DNA of 64,000 nucleotides, taken from Ceratobasidium sp. AG-K (Eukaryota; Basidiomycota; Agaricomycetes; Cantharellales; Ceratobasidiaceae). The stretch spans positions 248,001 to 312,000 of the forward strand of contig JAWNGF010000010.1 in assembly GCA_037039685.1 (NCBI GenBank). Direction: 5' to 3'. The position numbers and the translations under genes are program-made. Positions 9,696 to 21,625 of this stretch are shown here, in pieces (positions within the stretch are counted from its first letter, which is position 1; every line of letters starts with the position of its first letter). The notes under the pieces are model-generated. The model saw only the letters and a list, made by a program, of their open reading frames with translations. It was not told where the DNA came from and searched no databases.

Positions 9696-11359
9696 GACTC
9701 CTCATCAGAGACTTCTTCCAGAGCGGCTATCTTGACGACGCAATTTTTCGCAATGTGGCCCTTCTTCTGGCAGCGGTAACAAGTGAGTTCTGAACTACTG
9801 GTTGCTGCCATTTCAATTCCTGCGACCATGCGGGTGTTTAGGCGAAGGTAGGGGAATGGGAGTTCGCTCTCAGAGCCATCTTCCCATTTGATGGTGGGAA
9901 TTTTGAAGCCCTTCTTGTTGTTCCCAATTTTTGTAATTTGTCCCCTGGTTGCGCCCTTTGGTCCCATGGTATACACCCTGTCTCCCTCCTTGAATTGTGT
10001 CTTCTGCACCGTTGCGCTCGTGGTCACCTTCTTGAAGGTTCCGCTCGATGTCGCCTTCTCCAGGCCCTTGGCCTTTTTCTCCAGATTTTGTGCAATAAGA
10101 CTTGCATCAATCCTAGACGCATGATTCATCAACTGTGTGAGGGAAATGATGTGGCGATCAATGCTCTGAATTGACATTACGTCCTGGATTTCGTCTTTGA
10201 GCCCTGAGTAAAAATCGTCTTTGAGGGTGGCCTCATTGTAACCCAAGGCGCTGGAATAGGTTCGGAAATTCGAAATGTAGTCGACCACTGACTTGGTTTG
10301 TTTCAGATTTCAATATTTTTGCCGATAAACTTCCGCTTGCTCTACTTCGCCAAAGGCTTCCTCGAAGGCTTCCTCGAAAAGGGTCATGTCGTTAAGGATA
10401 GGTTGAGGGATGCCAGACATTTCTTTCTCAAGGAATGGGCGAATCCATTCCCTGGCTTCCCCCCTTAGGTATGAGACAACAAAGAGGATCTGCTGATCCA
10501 CTGTATCGTAACGCAACTCCGAAGTACTGATGTAGAGGTTACAGGCGAAGGTAAAGTCCCTAGCCTTCTGACCGCGTTCGCCATTGTATTCGGGAGGTTT
10601 GCTGGCTGAACTCTTTTTAGCAGTTCGAGGAGCAGTGGGGGTTATACCCTGAGTGGCGACGGGAGCTGAACCAAGTGTGAATCGTCCAGTGGACCTTCCT
10701 AGTGCTTGTTGATTGAGGGGAGTCCCGCCCGGGGGTTGCGATACGCCGGGATTTGCTCCTGTTCCTGGGTTACGAGGTTGGTAAACGCGCCCTCCTGCTT
10801 GAAGAATCAGAATGTCCATGTCGTTCTGCATGGTATTGAGGAGCGCTTGATTTGTTTGAACATCGGCTTGAGTGGCCTGAATACTTTGTAGGTTGAGGTC
10901 GCCATCTCCTGCATTCCAGAGTACCCATTGATGAATGTTGTCAACGCGTCTGTTCGTGATTTCAACCCGTCGCGCTATTTCGAGTAGGAACGCGGCAATG
11001 TCTTCATTAGTGGTTCCGCAATTGTTGTACCATTGACCATTTTCCAACTGGTCTTCGATATATTGGTCCGATGGTATCGTCTCCACTCGTCCACTAGCTT
11101 CTGTGGGTTGAAGATCCCCAGTGCGCATGGAGGCGTTATCGCGATTTGCATTGGGCGGAGATGATGTAGCCGCTGGGGCTCCAACGCCAAAGGAAACTTG
11201 ATGTGACTCCGTTCCCTGGACCGTAGGATCCGATCGACTGGTCCCTGTATCACCGGACATGATGTTGGTTGCACTTGGAACTTGGGATGTAGATCGACCT
11301 AGACCAAAGGTTGTTCTGATGCGTCCTGCCACTGATCCCTCTCCTGGGTAGATTGACAT
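9677..11359 (-). pseudogene. B1 gag polyprotein, one TGA
   Basis: About 560 codons from ATG 11359 (MSIYPGEGS) to TGA 9677-9679. N-terminal third is low-complexity Ser/Thr/Gly/Pro; the centre is a gypsy-type capsid region (REWIRPFLEKE and the following segment); the C-terminus has the CCHC zinc knuckle CYRCQKKGHIAKNC. One TGA at 10310-10312 (KY*NLK) replaces the CGA seen in B2 (KYRNLK). The start is chosen because it follows a leader of about 410 nt that both B copies share. Gag forms the particle that packages element RNA. Confidence 0.9.
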
Positions 11360-11753
11360 GAGCTATAATAAATGCGCTTCCTGGTGCGCTGCGACCAAAT
11401 ATGGCTAGTACTTGTTGGTGAAGAGAAAATCCCCTGGGTAAAGATGGATAAGTAGGGGGAACCTAGTCGACGGTAGGTTCAAGGCGAGGGTTTCAGGGGT
11501 CCTTGTTCCAATAGAATATGTAAGCGGCGCTTCCTGATTAGGTGGCAACGGCTCAGTGATATCAGAGGATAGGGGACGCCTTCAACAGGCTAATGGATGC
11601 GAGCTGCAATATGCCTCGACGTGTAAATGATGCAGGGGAGATATAGGGGTATTAGCTATCAATGGTGAAGGGTGTGCAATTGCTCAGAGATATCCCGGTG
11701 ATGATAAACCTGGTTCCGACAGCGACGAGGGCTGTATCCGCGGCGAAGGCGAC

Positions 11754-11765
11754 AAGACTTGTTCT
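11754..11765 (-). other. B1 primer-binding site, self-priming type
   Basis: AGAACAAGTCTT (minus strand), 2 nt inside the 5' LTR, exactly complementary to AAGACTTGTTCT in the LTR. Pairing extends to 14 nt in this copy. No host tRNA 3' end is implied. Confidence 0.8.
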
Positions 11766-11767
11766 AG

Positions 11768-12192
11768 TGTCACAACCCTAACCGAACCTTGGAGGCCGAG
11801 ACTCCACAGGTAGTGATGATGGAGGTTGGGGCGGCAACTAAGGCCTAAGTGAGTCACGCGATAGTATGAGGGGAACACAACAAGAGAACAAGTCTTGTGG
11901 GGGCAAGACTTGTGTCGCTGGTATATATACTAACTACTGTGGCTATGTACAATAGAGAGCAGGCGACAAGGGAAGACAAAAGGAGAAAAGGCAAGAGTCC
12001 GAGGGAAGCAAGGACGGGACAAAGGGAACAAGATAAGTCCATGGGCGCCAAGGGAAAACTGGGACTAGCCAGGCAGGCATGTCCCGCGGTCATGGCTTAC
12101 ATAAGGGCGACTATATGCGCCAAGGCGAGGAGAACGAGACCAAACACGAGCAAAACAGAGCACAGGAGAGAGAATAGGAAAAGGTCGTGACA
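11768..12192 (-). repeat. Family B LTR (5' LTR of B1)
   Basis: 425 bp; differs from the 3' LTR by eye at two sites only (CCGAA/CCAAA near the left end, GTCGTG/GTTGTG near the right end). Drives transcription leftward; TATATATA present. Confidence 0.95.
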
Positions 12193-12197
12193 GTAAT

Positions 12198-12413
12198 CCC
12201 AAACAGTTGGGGTGAGGGCGTTGAGGAGAGGGGGGCCAATCAAGTTGGATGGTGGTGGTCAAGGGGCACAATTGACCCTGTGGCTATGCAAGGTGAGCAT
12301 TCTGCCTGGCACCTAAGTCATGATATTCAATCAAATGGACTTAGGCTTACCTTCAACCACTGCCTTTAAAATGCCCCCTCTGGATTCTCGGCACTATCCC
12401 AGCACTACCAGCC
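12198..12413 (+). promoter_or_regulatory. Upstream region of the Tnp2-like gene
   Basis: 216 bp between the B1 target duplication and the transposase ATG. A TTTAAAAT stretch at 12365-12372 lies about 45 bp before the start codon and could be a TATA-like element. No ORF is supported. Confidence 0.3.
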
Positions 12414-12455
12414 ATGCCTATTTGTCCCTACTGTAATGACGAATTCAGCGACTGC
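12414..12455 (+). pseudogene. Tnp2-like transposase, first-exon fragment with half a zinc finger
   Basis: ATG 12414 opens a frame encoding MPICPYCNDEFSD and is then cut by A2. Its last five bases (ACTGC) are the left copy of the target duplication; the right copy, ACCGC, is at 35605-35609. Dropping A2 and one duplication copy continues the frame as RQLRRHVKTH, completing a C2H2-type finger (CxxC...HxxxH). The rest of the gene is at 35605-39942. Confidence 0.78.
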
Positions 12456-12911
12456 TGTTGTAAGCTACTTCTTGGTGGCTAGGAAACAAGCCTGCAAGGG
12501 AGAGTGGATGGCACTAAGACCTAAGCAACCTCTTGAACTGCAACACACTTAAGTGTCTGTAGGCTCTAAAGGGTAGGGGTGGTTCTAAGTGTCACTCAAA
12601 GGGGATGTTTGACAAGACAAAACAAGCTGGGGTTACCAGGCTTGTTGGTCCTCTATATATATTCACAAAGTGGCCAAGTCATACAAGGCGCAGCCACACA
12701 AGTCATACAAAACAGCCAGTCAGGAGTGTCCATGTGAGTCATGCTGTATGAACAGACATGACTCGTACAAAGCACAGCCGCATTACACAATGTAACAGAA
12801 TAACCACAAGAAGGTGGCAACGCGGCAAATGGAAACAGAAACACAACACAGAGAAGGATACAGGTGGGCGAGACAACAGGCAAGTCCAATGGAGGGAGCT
12901 GGCTCACAACA
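12456..12911 (-). repeat. Family A LTR (3' LTR of A2)
   Basis: 456 bp, TGTTGTAAGC...GGCTCACAACA read on the plus strand. Paired with 35149-35604. Confidence 0.95.
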
Positions 12912-12952
12912 TTACTGCCCCTAAGAGTCCATCTAGGGGACCTGGATGGGCT

Positions 12953-14138
12953 CTACTGGATCTTGCAGTCCTTGCTTTTTGCAAGCAAGTGCTCTTCCAG
13001 GCCCTTGTCCTCTTCGATGGTTAAATCAATGGGATTGAACACAGTGTTACCTGGTTTGTCTGAGAACTTTTCCCATTCTTCCCATGTCTCCTCCTTTGTC
13101 CAGTCGGCCTTGGACCAGTCCAAAACCCTCTTCTGAGCCTCCACAAACTCCTCATCCCATTGTTGCACGTCTGGCTCTGCCTCCTTCCATGCTGACACGT
13201 CTGCGTCCTCCCACTTCCACCAGTTTGGTGCCCATTCAAACTTTTCCTTCTGGTATCTTCCCCTCTCCAACTTCCAGTCACTCAGGTCCTTTTTGTAGTT
13301 GGCATCCCAGGCGTCGTTCCACCTAGGTCGGAGCATTGGTTGTCTTCTGTCGTAACCTGGTACCCACTTGCTTGAGTATGCCCCCTCTTGTCCCCATTCA
13401 ACGACTCCAAGCATTGTCATGAGCTGACTAAGCTCAGACATTTTATTCTGATTTTATATCTTTTTTCCGAACACTTTCCTTTTTTGGTACAAATGTCCTC
13501 TGGCACTTAACTTGTATCATGTGATGTATTTGTCTTTTCATTTGATATTGGTGTTGCTTCCAGAACTTCCAGAATGTCGAGTCATACCTCTTATCTTGCT
13601 TATCATCAGTTGTACTGGGCTTTCTCACACTGATAGATAAATGATGTGGCACTGATCCCTCATGGATATAAACCCAGAGGTCAAGCCGGTTAATGACAAG
13701 GCTTGACCTCCTCTCCACTAGGACTTGACAATATCAAATCCTCTTAACTCTTTCTACTCCTTGGGTTCTGAGACTTATCTAAGTCGAACCCCTTCACCTT
13801 TTACATACCTAATTGATCCAAGTTGGGACAAGCATGTGGGTGGAGAGGAGGATGACCTCTGAGACCTGGAATGCAGTGCATCCTCAACAAATGAAGATGT
13901 CCTTTTGTTGGAGTTGCATCCTTGTCAGCCATTTTTTTCCAACCCATTGGAACTCCCCCAAGTCTGAGTGGAGTATGTTGTCTGACGCCCGGAACTGCAT
14001 TCTGCCTGGGCCTTGCTGCAACCTTTTGAACATGTAGAGGGCTGCTCCCATGTTGAGGATTCTTGCTGTGGCAAATGCCAGTCCATCAAGGACACAGACA
14101 AGGTTGTTGGTGGTGGTGGAGCAGGTAACAGTGGGCAT
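12953..14138 (-). pseudogene. A2 third ORF, interrupted by a solo LTR and a TGA
   Basis: Begins ATG 14138 (MPTVTCSTT) and ends TAG 12953. After FIC a TGA (13884-13886) replaces the Arg codon of A3. The frame then breaks at STHML where the 416-bp solo LTR 13415-13830 plus its duplicated AGCAT has inserted; beyond it the frame resumes with GVVEWGQEG. The C-terminal part retains the Trp/Glu-rich stretch and NPIDLTIEEDKG, the SUMO-interaction-like motif. Relation to A1 and A3 copies is clear along its length; function unknown. Confidence 0.75.
13415..13830 (+). mobile_element. Solo LTR of a fourth family (D), 416 bp
   Basis: Begins TGTCATGAGC and ends GTTGGGACA (TGTC/GACA ends) with a perfect 5-bp duplication AGCAT at 13410-13414 and 13831-13835. 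It interrupts the A2 third ORF at a point where A1 and A3 are continuous. TATAAA at about 13665 on the plus strand suggests plus orientation. No internal region remains, as expected after LTR-LTR recombination. No sequence relation to the A, B or C LTRs was noticed. Confidence 0.82.
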
Positions 14139-15082
14139 TTTTTAGTGCAGAAAAGGTTGAGGGCAGATAAGTGGAAATTGGTAGCAGAGTATGAGCAAGT
14201 TTTGCAGATATCACCACCAATTGCACCCCTCCTGCCTTTTATCTTTCCTGGAATGTAGTTAGACGGTGTGGGAGCCTTGGGGTGTCGGCGTAGAAAGTCC
14301 TTGATGATCTTGGATAGGTGACCAAAATCTTCTGCTTTTTGCTCCGTATCTTCTTTGTCTCCGTAACCCTTCCATCTGACCCTGTAAAAAAGACCATCCT
14401 TTGTCTCCTTCCAGTCCAAGATCTTTTCTACTTCATATTCTTCTTCTCCTTCTTCAGTAATGATTGGCGGCGGTCAGGGTTGGTTTCGTTTGAATTCCGT
14501 GTCTTCTATGTAAGGGCTGAGCAAGTCAATATGGAAAACAGGGTGTACCCTCATTGTTGTTGGCAAAATGAGCTCATAAGCATGTGATCCTATCTGTTGC
14601 TTCACAACAAATGGTCTGTGCTTCTTGTTATCCAGCTTCTTTGAGGGTCTCTTGGTTTGTATGTTTTTCCCCAACAGCCATACTAGTTCTCCTTCTCGGT
14701 ACTTGTTTTTCAGCCTTTCTTCAGGAAGCCTTTGACTCTCCATTGATGCAATCACTTTGTCGTGGATGTTACGCCATTTTTCCGTAATTCTATTTGCTTC
14801 AGGGACTGTTGTTTCTTCAGATGAGATGTTCCACAGTGGTTCCCTGCTGTAGACAATAGCGAAAGGGGAATTCCCAGGTATACGGTGCTTCTGCTGATTA
14901 TAACTGAATTCTGCGATGGGTAATAAGTCTGCCCAATGGTCCTGCCTGTAGTTGACAAAGGACCGTAGCCAGCCTTCCATCCATTGGTTGATTCTTTCCG
15001 TTATGCCATCTGTCTGGGGGCGGTAGGCAGTACTGAAACTCAGGCTAGTTCCAATTCTTTTGTAGATGGCTTTCATCAGTTT
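13925..15082 (-). pseudogene. A2 pol, part 3 (end of integrase, chromodomain, tail)
   Basis: Continues the integrase of 22184-24647 across the B2 insertion: KLMKAIYKRIGTSLSF follows directly in the matching position of A1. It includes the catalytic Glu region (TDGITERINQW), the GPF-like part and a chromodomain (YRVRWKGYGDKEDTEQ). A stop near 14471 (GGTCAGGGTTGG, minus strand) separates two reading pieces that lie in the same frame. After the chromodomain the frame overlaps the third ORF and ends at TGA 13925, a CCGA-to-CTGA type change. Confidence 0.82.
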
Positions 15083-15482
15083 TGTCACAACCTTTTGTTT
15101 GCCCTGTTTGTTGCTCTGTTTGGTCTCGTTCTGCTCGCCTTGGCGCATTTAGTCGCCTTTCTGTAAGCCATGTTCGCGGGACATGCCTGCCTGGCCTGTT
15201 CCTCTGTCTCCTAGGACTCCATGGACTTATCCCGTTTCCTTTGTTCCCTCTGCGCTTCCCTTGTCGCTTGCTCTCTATTGTACATAGCCACAGTAGTGCG
15301 TATATATACCAGCAACACAAGTCTTGCCTCCACAAGACTTGTTCTCTTGTTGTTTTCCCATCACTCATTGCATGACTCACTTAGGCCTTAGTTGCTGTCC
15401 ATTCAACCTTTGCCGTTGTCCCAACCCCTATCCTCACTGCCTGTGGAGTCTTGGCCTCCAAGGTTTGGTTAGGGTTGTGACA
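15083..15482 (+). repeat. Family B LTR (5' LTR of B2)
   Basis: 400 bp, TGTCACAACC...GGTTGTGACA. TATATATA starts at 15301; self-primer AAGACTTGTTCT at 15334-15345, 33 nt after the box start. ACAAGTCTTG (15317-15326) and CAAGACTTGT (15333-15342) form a perfect 10-bp inverted repeat around the expected start of transcription. Confidence 0.94.
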
Positions 15483-15484
15483 CT

Positions 15485-15496
15485 AGAACAAGTCTT
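15485..15496 (+). other. B2 primer-binding site, self-priming type
   Basis: AGAACAAGTCTT lies 2 nt after the 5' LTR and is fully complementary to 15334-15345. About 400 nt of leader (15497-15893) follow without a supported ORF. Confidence 0.82.
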
Positions 15497-15893
15497 CTTG
15501 CCTTCGTCACAGATACAGCCTTCGTCGCTGTTGGAACCAGGTTTATCATCACCAGGTTATCTCTGAGCACTGCACACCCTTCACCATTGATCGCTAATAC
15601 CCCTATCTCTCCCCTGCATCATTTACATGTTGAGGCACATTGCAGCTCGCATCCATTAGCACGTTGACGACGTCTCCTATCCTCTGATATCACTGAGCTG
15701 TTGCCACCTAATCAGGAAGCGCTGCTCATATATTCTATTGGAACAAGGACCTCTGACACTTTCACCTTGAACCTACTGTTGACTAGGTTCCCCCTTCTAT
15801 CTATCTCTACCCAGGGGACTTTTCATTTTTGATAATCAACACTACTAGCCATATTTGGTCGCAGCGCACCAGGAAGCGCACTTATTATAGCTC

Positions 15894-17588
15894 ATGTTGG
15901 TTTACCCACAGGGGGAATTGGTTTCAGGACGCATCAGTAGAACTTTCGGCCTAGGACGCTCAACATCCCAGATTCCAAGTGCACCCGGCATCATGTCAGG
16001 CAAGACGGGGACCTCTTGATTGGATCCTACAGTTCAGGGAACCAAGCTGTATCAAGTATCATTTGGTGTAGGGGCCCCAGCAGCTACATTGTTGCCACCC
16101 AACGCAAACCGCAATAATGCCTCCATGCGCACTGGGGATCTCCAAGCCCCAGAACCAGAAGCAAGTGGACGAGTGGAAACCAGACCATGAGACCAATATA
16201 TTGAGAGCCATCTAGAAAGTGGTCAATGGTACAACACTTGCGGGACCACCAATGAGGATATTGCTGCCTTCCTACTTAGAATCGCACAACAAGTCGAAAT
16301 CACTAGTAGACGTATCAATAATATCCACCAATGGATACTCTACAATTCAGGGGATGGCGACCTAAATCTTCAAAACATTCAAGCCACTCAAGCCAACGTT
16401 CAAACCAATCAAGCGCTCCTCAATAATATGCAAAACGATATGGACATTCTGATTTGCCAGGCTGGGGGACGCGCTTATCAGCCTGGTAACCAAGGAAGAG
16501 GGGGAAATCTCAACGCATTGCAACCTCAGGGCGGGGCCCCTCTTAATCAACAAGCACTAGGAAGGTCTATTGGGCGATTTACACTCGGTCCAGCCCCCGC
16601 GGCTCCACCTGCCACTAGCACTACTCCTGCTGCCCCCCGGACTTCCAAGAAGAGTTTGACCAGCAAACCCCCTGAGTACAATGGCGAATGCAGTCAGAAG
16701 GCTAGGGACTTTACCTTTGCCTGCAACCTCTACATAAGTACCTCGGAGCTGCGTTACGATACGGTGGATTGGCAGATCCTCTTCATCATTTCATACCTGA
16801 GGGGGGAAGCCAGGGAATGGATTTGTCCTTTCCTTGAGCAGGAAATGGCTGGTGTCCCTCAACCAATCCTTAACAACATGACCCTCTTTGAAGAAGCCTT
16901 CGAAGAGGCCTTTGGCAAGATAGAGCAAGCGGAAGTTTACCGGCAGAAATATCGAAATTTGAAACAAACCAAGTTGGTGGTCAATTATATTTCAAATTTC
17001 CGAACTTACTCCAGTGCTCTGGGCTACAATGAGACTACCCTCAAAGACGATTTTTATTCTGGCCTCAAGGACGAAATCCAAGATGTCATGTCAATTCAAA
17101 ACATTGATCGCCACATTGTTACCCTCACACAGTTGATGAATCATGCATCTAGGATTGACGCAAACCTTATTGCACAAAATTTGGAGAAAAAGGCCAAGGG
17201 CCTGGAGAAGGCAACACCAAGCGGAACCTTCAAAAAGGTGACCATGAGCGCAACAGCGCAGAAGACGGAATTCAAGGAAGGGGACAAGATTTACACCATG
17301 GGACCAGAAGGTGCAACCAGGGGACAAATTACAAAGATTGGCAAGAACAAGAAAGGGTTCAAGATTCCTACTATCAAATGGGAAGACAGATCTGAAAGTG
17401 AACTTCCATTCCCCTACCTACGCTTAAACACTTGCACGGTGGCAGGAGTTGAGGTGGCAGTGTCCAGCAGTTTGGAACTCACCTGTTACCGCTGTCAAAA
17501 GAAGGGTCATATTGCCAAAAATTGCGTCGTCAAAATAGCCGCTTTGGAGGAAGTTTCTGATGAGGAATTGGGAAAAGGCAGTGACTGA
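15894..17588 (+). pseudogene. B2 gag polyprotein, two stops
   Basis: One frame from ATG 15894 (MLVYPQGEL) to TGA 17586-17588, about 564 codons. TGA 16017-16019 stands where B1 has CGA, and TGA 16188-16190 where B1 has Ser. Capsid-like centre (REWICPFLEQE) and CCHC knuckle CYRCQKKGHIAKNC at the C-terminus match B1. The region from 16191 on is open. Leader and start position match B1. Confidence 0.88.
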
Positions 17589-17613
17589 AGGGAGCATAAG
17601 GCGCCCTGAAGAC
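17570..17613 (+). promoter_or_regulatory. B2 slippery heptamer at gag end
   Basis: GGGAAAA (17570-17576) in gag frame as G-GGA-AAA, as in B1, followed by sequence resembling the B1 hairpin. In this copy a TAA at 17597-17599 closes the pol frame before ATG 17633, so a frameshift product would stop early. Confidence 0.55.
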
Positions 17614-17632
17614 AGAATTAGATTGTGTTGCT

Positions 17633-20600
17633 ATGGAGAATCAAAATCAGTCTGTAAACAAAATATATATATGTTCCACCGAATACGCAGACCAACTCTG
17701 TGTGCCAATAACAATCGAAAGCCTGAAAAACCTTATCACATTTGCTATGATTGACTCCAGTGCCTCCGGAAACGTCATTAATTCCGAATATATTGCTAAA
17801 CATAAAATCCCTACAAAAAAGAAGAAAGTGGCGCGGCGGGTGCAGGTCATTGATGGACGGCCAATAGCAAATGGACTTATTGAGTGGGAGGCTACCTTCC
17901 AAATTATTATGAACAATCATGTGGAGGAAATCACTTGCGATGTAGCGCCTTTTGGACAACACACAGTAGTCTTAGGCATACCATGGTTGAAAAAGCATAA
18001 TCCACAAATCAATTGGACAGGAGGAACACTAGAATTCAATTCACACTTCTGTGCGTCCAAATGTCTTTACGGAGAGTGCAGTGCTTTAGAAGGGGGGGTA
18101 GTGGGAAAACTTCCCAACGAGTATCTGGAGTTTCAGGATGTTTTTGTTGCAAAAGAAGTTGATAAACTCCCACCACATTGACCCTATGACCTCAAAATTG
18201 AACTGGAACCTGGTACTAAACCCAAGATTGGGGTGGTCTATTCGTTAACCAAAGAAGAAGACCAAATCCTGAAAGCATGGATTGACAAAAACTTGGAAAA
18301 GGGATTCATTGTTCCATCCACCTCTGAATGGGCGTCACCAGTCATGTTTGTCCATTGCCATGATATTGACGGCGTTCCCCAACCACCAAGACTGTGCATG
18401 GACTACAGGTACTTAAACAGGTGGACAAAGAAAAACCGTTACCCACTCCCAAGGACTGATGATCTCATCAAACAAGTTAAAGGAGCCAAGATCTTCACCA
18501 AATTGGATTTAAAATCTGGTTACAACCTGGTCAGGGTTGCTGAAGAAGACATATACAAAACGGCGTTTAGAACAAAATACAGCCTTTATGAAACCAAGGT
18601 CATGCTGTTTGGTCTGACCAATGCACCAGCAACCTTCCAGAACATGATGGACGCAGAATTCAGGGACATCAAAGGAGTCTATGTGGAAATTTACATTGAC
18701 GACATCTTGATCTTCTCCAAAAACCCAGAAGAACACCCCGCTCATGTCAAAGAAGTACTGCGTAGACTACAACAGATGGGCCTCTATTGCTCCCTCAAGA
18801 AATGTTCGTTCCATGTGCCAAAAGTGGACTATTTAGGCTTGGTAATTTCGGGAGAAGCAGTTGAGATGCAGGAAGAAAAAGTGTCGGCAATCAAAAAATG
18901 GCCAGTTCCAAGGAATGTTACCAATGTTCAAACCTTTCTGGGATTTGCAAACTTCTACAGGCGGTTCATCAAGGGTTATACGCACATTGCCAGACCCCTC
19001 TATGACCTCACTATGAAAGGGAAACCTTGGGAATGGAATGCAGAGACACAGGCTAGCTTTGAAAGAATGATCCAGGAATTTCTACAAGCACCCATCCTGT
19101 TACAACTGGATCAAGAAAAAGGGTTCATCATTGAATGTGATGCATCAGACAAAGCCACAGGAGTGGTCCTTAGTCAATATGGAACGGATAGCAAACTGCA
19201 TCCTGTTGCTTTCATGTCCAAGAGCCTATCACCAGCAGAGCAAAACTACAATATTTTTGATAAGGAACTCTTGGCAATTATCAAAGCTTTCAAGGAATGG
19301 CGCCACCTATTGGAAGGAACAGAAATTCTGGTTCTACTCATCACTGATCATAAGAATCTAGAGTATTTCATGACCTCCAAAGTCCTCACCAAGCGTCAAA
19401 ACAGATGGGCGGTCTTCCTGTCAGAATTCAATTTCCAGATCAAACATCAGGCTGGCGGACTCAATGGAAAAGCCAATGCACTCAGTCGGCGGAGCGACCA
19501 CAATCTAGAAGGGGGGGTAGTCCCTCAAAAACCCCTACTTGCACCTCACATCTTCATCAATTTGGCCGAAGAAACATCTACTGGCATAGCATCAACGGCA
19601 GAGATTCACACTTCCATTCAAAATCAGCTGCCAAGTGACAAATACATCCAGTCCATTTGGGCATTCCTCAGCAATCAACCTGAGAAAGCACCTGCCACGG
19701 TCCGGAAGGAATTTGAGGATTGGAAGATCCGAAATAACTTGCTATACAGGAAAGGTCAGGTCTATGTTCCTAGCAACAACGAGCTCAAGCGACAAATCTT
19801 GGAACTCCATCATGACAACAAGGCAGCCGGTCACATGGGGCAAGCAAAGACTTTGCAATTGATCAAGTGGGAATACTGGTGGCCATCAATGAAGGCTTTT
19901 ATCAACAAATACGTGTCATCCTGGGACTTGTGCCAACAAAGCAAACCAATCAACCAGCAGCCCCTAGGAGAATTGCAACCACTAGAGCTCCCCTCTAAAC
20001 CCTGGCAACACATTTTGGTTGATATGATTGTCAAACTACCCCTATCAAGAGGCCTAGACTCTATTCTGGTTATTGTCAACACACTCACAAAAATGGCACA
20101 CTTCATTCCCTGTACCAAGAAGATCACATCCCCCAAGTTAGCAGAATTGTTCATGGAACACTGTTGGAAGCTGCATGGTACCCCAGAAACAGTCGTGTCA
20201 GATCGAGGCCCCACCTTTGCATCAAGGTTCATGAGAGAACTCTATCAGGCCTTGAAGATTAGACCCAGACTCTCTACTGCTTATCACCCTGAGACGGATG
20301 GCCAGACGGAACGAATCAACCAAATGGTAGAGGCCTTTCTGCGGACCTACGTATCCTTTAGACAGCATGATTGGGCTTCTTTGCTTCCCTTTGCCGAATT
20401 TGCGTATAACAATTCCTTCCACTCTAGCATTGGCATGACCCCTTTCTTCACCAACTTGGCTCGTCACCCCTCCATTGATGGCACACCATTAGAAGATGGT
20501 TCAGTTCCAGAAGCCTCGGCTCACGCCCAGCGCATCCACGACAACCTGGAAGAAGCCAAAGCAAGCCTGACCCTGAGTAAAGAACGGGACAAGGAACATG

Positions 20601-21625
20601 CGGACCAACGGCGTCTAGAGGATCCCTTCATCATTGGGGACAAAGTTTGGCTCAGTCATGATCACATCTCTTCAAATTGACCATCAATCAAACTTTCTCA
20701 CAAGCGTCTGGGCCCTTTCACAATCTTGGAAGCAGTTGGAAGGAATGCGTACAAACTGGAACTTCCACCATCCATGACCATGCATCCAGTAGTCAATGTA
20801 TCCCGCCTTGCCAAATATGAAGAAGATGAGATTGAGGGACGCGTTATTGAACCACCACCACCCATTGAGACCCCTGAGGGTGAGGAAGAATATGAAGTTG
20901 AACAGATCCTGTCCTCCAAGGTGGAAAGAGGAATCCTCAAGTACTACATCAAGTGGAAGGGCTACACGTCAGAACACGATTCCTGGGAACCGGTGGAGAA
21001 CCTTGGCAACGCATCAGAACTCATTAGCGAGTTCCACAGGGGACATCCAGAAGCCATCAAGGAAGTCCCCAAGGTTACAAGGAAGCGTTGCCATGAGGAG
21101 ACAAAGGACAATTCAGCCGCCGAAGAAAAGGAAGAACGGCCCATTTGGCGTTCCAAACATATTAAAGAAGCGGCGGGAGTCCAAGCTCCCCACCAAAAAG
21201 TTTTTACTTTCCTCTCCTGTGTGCTTAACACATCCCCCCCTTGTACTCCAACTCCTGCGCCATGCCTGCCCCCTGCCAATTCACCAACTCATTCATGGTC
21301 CGCGTCTATGATGACCTCTATACCTGCTCCGCGTCCTTCAAGCGGATGCTCAAACCCACCTGCAACAAGGGCCATTATTGGCACTCAGGCCTCCAGCAGG
21401 CCTTCTACTTCATTGTCTCTGGCAGCTATTGGTCAGCTCATGCCCCCTGCTCCTTTGTGGGCAAGCCCCTTGTGCGCTTGTGCAACTGGATTGCCCTCAA
21501 CGCCCAAGACATCCACGATGCCGTCCGCATCATGGACGCCTTGCGCAAGGCCCGTCTTGGCCACCCATTTGAGGTCATCAACCTCACCCAGGACAACGAA
21601 TGTGCCGACCCCATCATCAACTTGA
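17633..21625 (+). pseudogene. B2 pol polyprotein, two TGA stops
   Basis: A single frame from ATG 17633 (MENQNQSVNK) to 21625 without indels. TGA 18179-18181 (PPH*PYD) and TGA 20678-20680 (SN*PSI) both replace Arg codons present in B1, in TCGA-to-TTGA form. The protease motif is DSSA rather than DSGA, so the protease is probably dead. RT keeps YIDDILIFS, RNase H and the integrase DDE regions look complete, and the chromodomain near 20890-21040 is canonical (YYIKWKGYTSEHDSWEP). The last 364 nt overlap the third ORF. Confidence 0.92.

Larger units (their letters stand above)
5087..12192 (-). mobile_element. B1: complete Ty3/gypsy chromovirus, family B, 7106 bp
   Basis: Two 425-bp LTRs (5087-5511 and 11768-12192) enclose gag, pol and a third ORF on the minus strand, flanked by the perfect target duplication GTAAT (5082-5086 and 12193-12197). 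By eye the LTRs differ at only two positions, both CpG changes, so the insertion is recent. Coding capacity is intact except for one TGA in gag and one in pol, each at a site where B2 has CGA. RT keeps YIDD and the protease keeps DSGA. This is the youngest and best-preserved element in the window. Confidence 0.96.
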
